Positions 54,876 to 64,000 of a stretch of DNA of 64,000 nucleotides are shown here, piece by piece (the first letter of the stretch is position 1; every line of letters starts with the position of its first letter). This DNA comes from Halalkalibacterium ligniniphilum (GTDB taxonomy: Bacteria > Bacillota > Bacilli > Bacillales > Bacillaceae_D): positions 1-64,000 of the forward strand of contig NZ_ANNK01000076.1 of NCBI RefSeq assembly GCF_000334155.1. Reading direction: 5' to 3'. The position numbers and the translations under genes were made by a program. The notes beneath the pieces were generated by a model. The model was given only the letters and a program-made list of their open reading frames with translations. It made no database searches and was not told the DNA's origin.

Positions 54876-57800
54876 ATGGGAAAACGAACAAATGTAAAAA
54901 AGATACTCGTTATCGGGTCAGGGCCAATTGTCATCGGGCAGGCGGCAGAGTTTGATTATGCTGGAACGCAAGCTTGTCAAGCGCTAAAAGAGGAAGGCTA
55001 TGAGGTCATTCTCGTCAATTCCAACCCTGCAACGATCATGACGGATACAACGATGGCAGACAAAGTATACATTGAGCCACTAACGTACGAATTTGTTAGC
55101 CGCATTATTCGAAAGGAACGTCCAGACGGATTGCTTGCAACGCTCGGGGGACAAACGGGGTTGAATATGGCTGTAGAGTTAGAGGCATCTGGAATTCTAG
55201 CTCAATACCATGTTGAGCTCCTTGGGACAGACCTTGAAGCGATAAAGAAAGCGGAAGACCGTGACTTATTCCGTTCACTGATGCATGAGCTTAATGAACC
55301 AGTGCCTGATAGTGCGATTATTCACACCTTAGAAGAGGCGTATACGTTTGTTGAGGAAGTTGGCTACCCGATTATTGTTCGTCCTGCCTACACCCTTGGT
55401 GGTACAGGAGGAGGCCTTGTCTACAATGAAGAGGATCTCATTGAGATTGTCTCAAGTGGCTTGAAATATAGCCCCGTGACCCAATGTCTAGTGGAAAAAA
55501 GCATCGCAGGCTTTAAAGAGGTCGAATACGAAGTGATGCGCGATGGCAAAGATCAAGCGATTGTCGTATGTAACATGGAAAACATCGATCCTGTCGGTGT
55601 CCATACGGGTGACTCTATCGTGGTTGCGCCAAGCCAGACACTTTCGGATCGAGAATACCAAATGCTACGAAATTCCTCGTTAAAAATTATTCGTGCCCTT
55701 GGAATTGAAGGGGGATGTAACGTTCAATTCGCCCTTGACCCGAATAGCTTCCAATATTATATTATCGAGGTAAATCCGAGGGTAAGCCGTTCTTCTGCCC
55801 TTGCTTCAAAAGCAACAGGCTACCCAATTGCAAAAATTGCGGCAAAGATTGCCGTTGGTTATGGACTAGATGAAATTTTAAACCCAATTACGCAAACGAC
55901 CTATGCAAGCTTTGAACCAGCACTTGATTATGTCGTAACGAAGATTCCACGCTGGCCGTTTGATAAATTTGAAGCAGCGAATCGTTCTCTTGGGACACAA
56001 ATGAAGGCAACCGGTGAAGTGATGGCGATTGGACGCAATTTAGAAGAATCACTTTTAAAAGCTATTCGTTCCCTTGAGGCGGGTGTCTATCATTTAGAGC
56101 AAGAGGATGTTTCGAAGCTTGAAAATGAAGAGCTAGAGAAAAAGATTATCAAGCCTGATGATGAACGACTTTTCGCGATTGGTGAGGCGCTGCGTCGTGG
56201 CTACACGATTGAGCAGCTTTGGAAGCTCTGCAAAATCGACCGTTTTTTCTTACACTCTTTTGCGCGCATTGTTGAGCTTGAAAAACAACTAGAAAGTAAC
56301 CCCAAAAGCCTCGAATGGTTAAGAGAAGCAAAGGAACGAGGGTTTTCTGATATAAAAATTGCGCAGCTGTGGGAGATGGAAGAGCGAGAGGTCTATGAGC
56401 TCCGCCAAGAGCAGCAAATTGTTCCGGTCTATAAGATGGTCGATACATGTGCAGCTGAATTTGCTTCAGCGACCCCATATTACTACGGAACCTATGAGGA
56501 AGAAAATGAATCGACGTGTTCCGATAAGAAGAGCATTCTCGTCCTTGGCTCTGGACCAATACGTATCGGTCAAGGGATTGAGTTTGATTACGCAACGGTT
56601 CATACCGTTTGGGCGATAAAAGAAGCAGGGTATGAAGCGATCATTATTAACAACAATCCTGAAACAGTGTCTACAGACTTTAGTACATCTGATAAGCTTT
56701 ACTTTGAACCGCTCACAATTGAAGATGTTATGCACATCGTTGATTTGGAGCAGCCAGAAGGCGTCATCGTCCAATTTGGCGGACAAACAGCGATTAATCT
56801 AGCATCAGAATTAGTCGCTCGTGGGGTTAAGATTATTGGAACGTCTCTAGAAAACATGGACCGGGCTGAGGATCGTGATAAATTCGAACAAACCTTAATG
56901 GAATTATCCATCCCTCAGCCTCTCGGGAAAACGGCAACCTCGGTGGATGAAGCGGTGAAGATCGCAGCTGAAATTGGCTATCCAGTCCTTGTTCGTCCTT
57001 CCTATGTTCTTGGTGGACGTGCAATGGAAATTGTCTACCATGAAAAAGAATTGCTAAATTACATGGCGAATGCTGTTAAAATTAATCCGAAGCACCCTGT
57101 CTTAATCGATCGCTACATGACAGGGAAAGAATTAGAAGTGGATGCCATTTCTGACGGCAAGGACGTATTTATCCCTGGAATTATGGAGCATATTGAACGC
57201 GCTGGTGTCCATTCAGGTGACTCGATTGCTGTCTATCCTCCACAAACGCTACCTGAGCACCTTAAGCAAAAAGTCATTGATCGGACTGCGGCCATTGCAA
57301 GAGGACTAAATATTATCGGCCTTTTGAATATCCAATTCGTTTGGCATCAAGATGAGGTGTACGTGTTAGAAGTGAATCCTCGTTCAAGCCGGACGGTTCC
57401 GTTCTTAAGTAAAATTACAGGTGTGGCGATGGCAAATGTTGCAACAAAAGCGATGCTTGGTACGCCATTGAAGGAATTAGGCTATGAAACAGGTTATCAT
57501 CCAGAACCAAGTGAAGTATCAGTGAAGGTGCCTGTCTTCTCTTTTGCAAAATTACGTCGCGTCGACATTACATTAGGACCTGAGATGAAATCAACAGGGG
57601 AAGTTATGGGACGGGATAAGACGTTAGAAAAAGCGTTGTATAAGGGATTAATTGCTTCAGGAATGATGATTCCAACACATGGAGCGGTACTGTTTACCGT
57701 AGCAGATAAAGACAAAGAGGAAGCCCTTAGTCTTGTCCGCCGCTTCCACACGATTGGCTTTAGCATTCTAGCAACAGAAGGAACAGCAAAGTTAATTGAA

Positions 57801-58064
57801 GGGGAAAACATTCCAGTTACAACGGTGAATAAAATTGGTGATCAGAAGCCGCATTTGTTAGATGTTATTCGAGAAGGGCAAGCGCAATTTGTCATTAATA
57901 CACTAACGCGCGGCAAGCAGCCCGCTCGAGATGGGTTCAAAATTCGTCGTGAATCAGTGGAAAATGGCGTTGTTTGCTTAACATCATTAGATACAGCAGA
58001 AGCATTGCTACGTGTGTTAGAATCGATTACGTTTTCTTCTGAAAGCATGCCAGCAATGCAGTAA
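54876..58064 (+). CDS. pyrAB: Carbamoyl-phosphate synthase, pyrimidine-specific large subunit
   Basis: Synthesises carbamoyl phosphate from bicarbonate, ATP and ammonia. 1062 residues: two homologous ATP-grasp halves, each starting with a glycine loop ([17 protein letters not shown] at 15-31 and [16 protein letters not shown] near 561-576), the carbamate tunnel between, and the C-terminal MGS-like allosteric domain (about 935-1050). B. subtilis pyrAB is similar in size (about 1070). Confidence 0.97.
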   Translation: MGKRTNVKKILVIGSGPIVIGQAAEFDYAGTQACQALKEEGYEVILVNSNPATIMTDTTMADKVYIEPLTYEFVSRIIRKERPDGLLATLGGQTGLNMAVELEASGILAQYHVELLGTDLEAIKKAEDRDLFRSLMHELNEPVPDSAIIHTLEEAYTFVEEVGYPIIVRPAYTLGGTGGGLVYNEEDLIEIVSSGLKYSPVTQCLVEKSIAGFKEVEYEVMRDGKDQAIVVCNMENIDPVGVHTGDSIVVAPSQTLSDREYQMLRNSSLKIIRALGIEGGCNVQFALDPNSFQYYIIEVNPRVSRSSALASKATGYPIAKIAAKIAVGYGLDEILNPITQTTYASFEPALDYVVTKIPRWPFDKFEAANRSLGTQMKATGEVMAIGRNLEESLLKAIRSLEAGVYHLEQEDVSKLENEELEKKIIKPDDERLFAIGEALRRGYTIEQLWKLCKIDRFFLHSFARIVELEKQLESNPKSLEWLREAKERGFSDIKIAQLWEMEEREVYELRQEQQIVPVYKMVDTCAAEFASATPYYYGTYEEENESTCSDKKSILVLGSGPIRIGQGIEFDYATVHTVWAIKEAGYEAIIINNNPETVSTDFSTSDKLYFEPLTIEDVMHIVDLEQPEGVIVQFGGQTAINLASELVARGVKIIGTSLENMDRAEDRDKFEQTLMELSIPQPLGKTATSVDEAVKIAAEIGYPVLVRPSYVLGGRAMEIVYHEKELLNYMANAVKINPKHPVLIDRYMTGKELEVDAISDGKDVFIPGIMEHIERAGVHSGDSIAVYPPQTLPEHLKQKVIDRTAAIARGLNIIGLLNIQFVWHQDEVYVLEVNPRSSRTVPFLSKITGVAMANVATKAMLGTPLKELGYETGYHPEPSEVSVKVPVFSFAKLRRVDITLGPEMKSTGEVMGRDKTLEKALYKGLIASGMMIPTHGAVLFTVADKDKEEALSLVRRFHTIGFSILATEGTAKLIEGENIPVTTVNKIGDQKPHLLDVIREGQAQFVINTLTRGKQPARDGFKIRRESVENGVVCLTSLDTAEALLRVLESITFSSESMPAMQ

Positions 58065-58077
58065 AGGGGGAGGCTGC

Positions 58078-60477
<2,400 letters not shown>

Positions 60478-60481
<4 letters not shown>

Positions 60482-61110
60482 AAGAGAAAATTGCAAAGCT
60501 ATTATTAGACATTCAAGCAGTAAGCTTACGTCCAAATGATCCGTTCACCTGGAGTTCGGGGATGAAATCCCCGATTTATTGTGACAATCGATTAACGATG
60601 TCTTTTCCGGCCGTACGAAAAGAAATTGCATTAGGGCTTGAACAGCTTGTGAAGTCCTCGTTCCCTACAGCTGAAGTGATCGCTGGAACGGCAACTGCTG
60701 GCATTCCCCACGCTGCATGGTTGAGTGAGCGTCTTGATTTACCAATGGCCTATGTTCGCAGTAAATCAAAAGGACATGGAAAAGGAAATCAAATTGAAGG
60801 ACAAGTAAAAGCAGGACAAAAGGTCGTAATTGTCGAAGATTTAATTTCTACCGGAGGAAGTGTGATTACAGCAGCCAATGCACTTCGAGAAGCAGGAGCA
60901 GAGGTGGTTGGCGTTGTTGCAATTTTTACATACGGACTTGATAAAGGGAAAGCATTGCTAGAGGATGCAAAGCTGCCTTATGAGACGCTTTCTGATTATG
61001 ATGCGCTCATCCAAGTGGCTGAGAGGGAAGGAACGATTTCCGAAGAGGAGCTGACCAAGCTACAAAGCTGGCGTCAGAATCCTTCCTCAGAAGATTGGTT
61101 GAACGGATAA
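60478..61110 (+). CDS. pyrE: Orotate phosphoribosyltransferase
   Basis: Orotate plus PRPP to OMP. 210 residues, type I PRT fold. PRPP loop [13 protein letters not shown] (about 119-131), hood [12 protein letters not shown] (about 26-37), flexible loop Lys/His in [11 protein letters not shown] (about 97-107). ATG 60478 overlaps the pyrF stop; SD GGGAGGGAAAG. Confidence 0.97.
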
Positions 61111-61125
61111 AAAGGGTGAAGTGAG

Positions 61126-61815
61126 ATGCGAAAGATGAGCGGAGAAGAATTTGACCCACTTGTGGCGTTTTTCGATGGAATGGCGCGAACCCAGTGGCTT
61201 TCAGCAATCCACGATCAGCTGAAGGAAAAGACAGGTTCATGGAGGAATAAAAAAATCCTTGATGTAGGCTGTGGCACTGGAAGGCTGTTAGCACGAGGTG
61301 TAAATGAGGCGCAATCATTGTCAGGTGTTGATCTATCAAAGCAAATGGTGTTGGCAGCACGAGAGATTTTAGTGGGGGCAGGGGCAGCGGCGTATTCAAA
61401 TGTTCAGGAGGCTGATGCTTATGCCTTGCCTTTTGATGGTAAATCTTTCGATGTTGTTCTCTCTACCTGCGTGATGTTTCTACTACCAGAGCCTGAAAAA
61501 GGGCTTAAGGAAATGGCACGTGTCGTTCGCTCAGGTGGCGTGCTCGGCATGCTAAATCCGACCCATCTTATGAATCCAGCTCAAGCCGCACGTTTTTGTG
61601 AGACCCATCAAATTAATGGCTTTGAACAAAAAACAATGCTCCAATGGTCGAATGTATCAACAAGGCGGCATCGCTATGATGCATCGGAATTAAGTTCAAT
61701 ATTACAGTCACTTGGGGCAAACAGGATCACTCATCATCCCGTTTTAGATGGATTGGCACTGATAACAGTGGCAAGATTGTATAATGAAGGAACAGGGAAC
61801 CTTTCTATGAAATGA
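61126..61815 (+). CDS. Class I SAM-dependent methyltransferase
   Basis: 229 residues; SAM loop ILDVGCGTGR (44-53), acidic motif II GVDLSKQM, motif IV region VVLSTCVMFLLPEP and RVVRSGGVLGML typical of Methyltransf_11/UbiE-like small-molecule methylases. Substrate unknown. It follows pyrE by 15 bp with an SD (AAAGGGTGAAG) and no terminator between, so it is probably co-transcribed with the pyr operon; B. subtilis has no such gene there. Its 3' end runs into the operon terminator. Confidence 0.85.
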   Translation: MRKMSGEEFDPLVAFFDGMARTQWLSAIHDQLKEKTGSWRNKKILDVGCGTGRLLARGVNEAQSLSGVDLSKQMVLAAREILVGAGAAAYSNVQEADAYALPFDGKSFDVVLSTCVMFLLPEPEKGLKEMARVVRSGGVLGMLNPTHLMNPAQAARFCETHQINGFEQKTMLQWSNVSTRRHRYDASELSSILQSLGANRITHHPVLDGLALITVARLYNEGTGNLSMK

Positions 61816-61832
61816 AAGGTTCCCTGTTTGCT
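61791..61832. terminator. Strong bidirectional terminator at the pyr operon end
   Basis: Fifteen-base perfect stem AACAGGGAACCTTTC (61791-61805) with GAAAGGTTCCCTGTT (61814-61828). The stem starts inside the methyltransferase gene, whose stop is in the loop. Serves the convergent oxidoreductase gene as well. Confidence 0.85.
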
Positions 61833-61845
61833 TTCGCATTTTATG

Positions 61846-64000
61846 TTATTCACTTACACTCATATCAAGCTCTTCAATTCGCTTTTCTAGATAACGCTTA
61901 TCCTTGTGCGCATGGAAGATTTCTGCTTTTTCAACAATGACACTTGTATTGTATTCAGGAATTTGAGCATATTTTTCATAGACTCCTTTAGGAAGAAGCA
62001 TGTTTCCTTCAGGCCAGTAGACGGCAATGTTACCATCCTTCGTGTCACCAAAGCGAGCCTTTCCTTGGAAGGTACCAAATTGATTATACACAACAATCGC
62101 GTCACCATCACGAATGTCAAGCTTTTTACCGTCAGCTTCACTCATAATGACATCATAGCGATCTGCGCCGTTAAATGGGTCCTTTTCACTGTAGACCATT
62201 GAGTTAAACTGCTTTCCACGGCGGCTTGTTACAAAGAAATGACCTTCCGTTTTACGATTTTCTGGCAGATCAATCGCAAGTAAGTTTCCACGACCATCTG
62301 CTGTTGGGCAAATGCCGTCTTCACAAAGCCAAGCACCACCCCATTGGAAGACATCACCACGTTTTTTCAAGTGTTGAATGCCGTCATAGTTCGGGTTCGC
62401 AACAGCAATTTCATCACGAATTTGTTGTGCATTTTCAAAGTTTACGAGGTGGCTTCTTTCTGGATCGACACGTTTCGCAAGGTCAACGTAAATTTCCCAT
62501 TCTGAACGAGCTTCCTCAATTCTTGGTCCTTTAATTTCTGGACTAAAATAGACCATCCGTTCCGTACTCGTAGATGTGCCACCACCAGGCTGCTCGTAAC
62601 GAGTCATAGCTGGCAGAACAATGACCTCTTCTTTGGCATCAACAAGAGTGGATGTGTTAAAAATGATGTCTTGGTGAACACGGAGTTCAACGTTTTCCAG
62701 TACCTCTTTAATGAAATCAGGGTCTGGCATTGTTTCTAAGAAGTTACCGCCACTTGTGTAGAATAGACGAACTTTACGCTCGTGGTCATCAGGAAGAAGA
62801 ACATTCTCAAGCGTTGTTCCAACTGAATCTCCTTGCCATTTCGGAATCTCAAATCCCCAAATTTTTTCCATTCTCTCAATGTTTTTCGGCTCAAAATCAC
62901 CACCAGGTAAGACGAATGGATCTGCACCCATTTCACCGGAACCTTGAACGCCACTATGGCCACGAATTGGCATTACGCCACAATGCTTGCGTCCGATAAA
63001 TCCACGTAGCATCGCAATGTTTGCGACTTGAGAAATATTATCGGTTGCAAAACGGTGTTGTGTCAGTCCCATACTCCAAATAAAGACACCAGATTTTGAT
63101 TTGGCAAGTAGTTGTGCAAGCTCAAGCATACGCTCTTTCGTGAGACCAGATGAAGCTTCAAGATCCGCCCAATCCAAGCTCATCACATGCTTCTTCAATT
63201 CATCAAATCCATTCGTGTGCTCTTGAACAAACTGATGATCAATTGCTGAGCCAGGATTTGCTTCTTCCATTTCAAACCAATGCTTCATGATCCCGTTCAT
63301 AAAGGCGATGTCTCCACCGATGTTAACTTGATACACATCATCGACAATTTGCGTACCGAAGAGGGCGCTTTCTGGAATGGAAGGAATCCAATATTTTTCC
63401 ATCGCTGGCTCACGATATGGGTTAATCATAATAATCTTTGTTCCTGCTTTTTTCGCAGCATACATGTACTTTGTAGAAACCGGTTGGTTGTTGGCAGCTA
63501 CAGAACCCCAGAATACAAGGACGTCTGTTCCGATCCAGTCTTGGTAGTTACAGCTTGATGCACCAATTCCAAGTGAACGCTTTAAGGCTGTTTTACTAGG
63601 GGAGTGACAGATTCTTGAAGCGTTATCAATGTTGTTTGTTCCTAAGAAACGAGCAACCTTTGCAGCGGTATAATACACTTCATTTGTAATACCACGAGCC
63701 GTTAAATAAAAAGCAAGCTGTTTCGGATCAATGCTTTTAATTTTGGCTGCGATTCGATTTAACGCTTCATCCCAAGAAATACGAGTAAATTTATTTTCAC
63801 CAGGTTTTCTTGAAAGTGGGTAAGGAATCCGTCCAAGCTTACGTAATTCTGTACTATCCATTGAACGTAATTTTTCAACGTCTTCAAACCACTTTGGATC
63901 CATTGCTGGCATTGTATTCAAACGAAGTACGTTTAGACGCGTTGTACAAAGGTGAGGACCTGCCAGCGTTTGATCTTGTAAACCTGATACGCCTAAGGCA
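61846..64000 (-). CDS. FdhF/YdeP-family molybdopterin oxidoreductase, 5' end outside window
   Basis: C-terminal about 718 residues of a bis-MGD enzyme resembling formate dehydrogenase alpha subunits. The frame stays open through the right edge (ALGVSGLQDQTLAGPHL precedes the internal TTG at 63921), so the N-terminus is missing. SRICHSPS aligns with the Sec/Cys metal-ligand site of formate dehydrogenase, here Cys. NPYREPAMEKYWIP and the C-terminal molydop-binding domain (about the last 120 residues) follow. Physiological substrate unknown; in Bacillus relatives an fdhD sulfur-carrier gene is often adjacent. Confidence 0.9.
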   Translation of the reverse strand, partial: ALGVSGLQDQTLAGPHLCTTRLNVLRLNTMPAMDPKWFEDVEKLRSMDSTELRKLGRIPYPLSRKPGENKFTRISWDEALNRIAAKIKSIDPKQLAFYLTARGITNEVYYTAAKVARFLGTNNIDNASRICHSPSKTALKRSLGIGASSCNYQDWIGTDVLVFWGSVAANNQPVSTKYMYAAKKAGTKIIMINPYREPAMEKYWIPSIPESALFGTQIVDDVYQVNIGGDIAFMNGIMKHWFEMEEANPGSAIDHQFVQEHTNGFDELKKHVMSLDWADLEASSGLTKERMLELAQLLAKSKSGVFIWSMGLTQHRFATDNISQVANIAMLRGFIGRKHCGVMPIRGHSGVQGSGEMGADPFVLPGGDFEPKNIERMEKIWGFEIPKWQGDSVGTTLENVLLPDDHERKVRLFYTSGGNFLETMPDPDFIKEVLENVELRVHQDIIFNTSTLVDAKEEVIVLPAMTRYEQPGGGTSTSTERMVYFSPEIKGPRIEEARSEWEIYVDLAKRVDPERSHLVNFENAQQIRDEIAVANPNYDGIQHLKKRGDVFQWGGAWLCEDGICPTADGRGNLLAIDLPENRKTEGHFFVTSRRGKQFNSMVYSEKDPFNGADRYDVIMSEADGKKLDIRDGDAIVVYNQFGTFQGKARFGDTKDGNIAVYWPEGNMLLPKGVYEKYAQIPEYNTSVIVEKAEIFHAHKDKRYLEKRIEELDMSVSE

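Noticed and set aside
63921-63923. TTG at 63921 as start of the oxidoreductase
   Set aside because: The frame continues to the window edge with conserved sequence (GLQDQTLAGPHL), so the gene is truncated by the window.

Overview
The window is a low-GC, Gram-positive, endospore-forming chromosome segment, almost certainly from the family Bacillaceae. It carries spoVD, spoVE, spoIIGA, sigE, sigG, ylbJ and gerR, a diaminopimelate-type MurE, a bacillithiol gene (bshC), PyrR-controlled attenuators and an Ile T-box. Gene order follows the Bacillus subtilis ylb-dcw-spoIIG-ylm-ileS-pyr region nearly gene for gene. The differences from B. subtilis (no ylmA after sigG, an inserted crotonase, a methyltransferase behind pyrE, dispersed intergenic repeats) point to a more distant Bacillaceae lineage, possibly an alkaliphile; that last point is a guess.

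Layout. 1-460: right end of an IS200/IS605-type element. 665-2355: an MFS exporter and a conserved protein of unknown function. 2450-13918: ylb block: a structured RNA upstream of rsmD, then rsmD-coaD, ylbJ, a patatin-like protein with DdcP, tmcAL, DUF177-rpmF, a crotonase, gerR, a GNAT protein, panE and DUF3397. 13998-36366: bshC and the division and cell-wall cluster (mraZ, rsmH, ftsL, pbpB, spoVD, murE, murF, mraY, murD, spoVE, murG, murB, divIB, ylxW, ylxX, sbp, ftsA, ftsZ). 36687-39287: spoIIGA-sigE-sigG. 39456-43618: ylmC, pgeF, ylmE, sepF, ylmG, ylmH, divIVA. 43630-49054: T-box and ileS, ylyA, lspA, a RluD-like synthase. 49051-61815: pyr operon (pyrR, pyrP, pyrB, pyrC, pyrAA, pyrAB, pyrK, pyrD, pyrF, pyrE) plus a methyltransferase. 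61846-64000: 3' part of an FdhF/YdeP-type molybdopterin oxidoreductase on the minus strand.

How it works together. The central 20 kb makes lipid II and the divisome: MurE/F/D, MraY, MurG and MurB build the precursor, PBP2B, FtsL and DivIB act at the septum, and FtsA, FtsZ, SepF and DivIVA place it. SpoVD and SpoVE are the sporulation counterparts. SpoIIGA processes pro-SigE and sigG follows, so vegetative division and the start of sporulation lie side by side. The pyr block makes UMP de novo and has a PyrR-type leader before pyrR, pyrP and pyrB.

Most of the window is ordinary conserved core. The points worth a second look are mainly regulatory: a degenerate third PyrR leader followed by a second pair of competing hairpins before pyrB; a SigF-type promoter with an SD-masking hairpin and TTG start at sigG; a spoIIG-like promoter with 22-bp spacing; a multi-hairpin RNA before rsmD; a dispersed intergenic repeat family; and two tiny overlapping ORFs before pgeF. 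No rRNA, tRNA or CRISPR array was seen. Several starts were moved inward from the longest possible frame on the basis of Shine-Dalgarno position and family N-termini.
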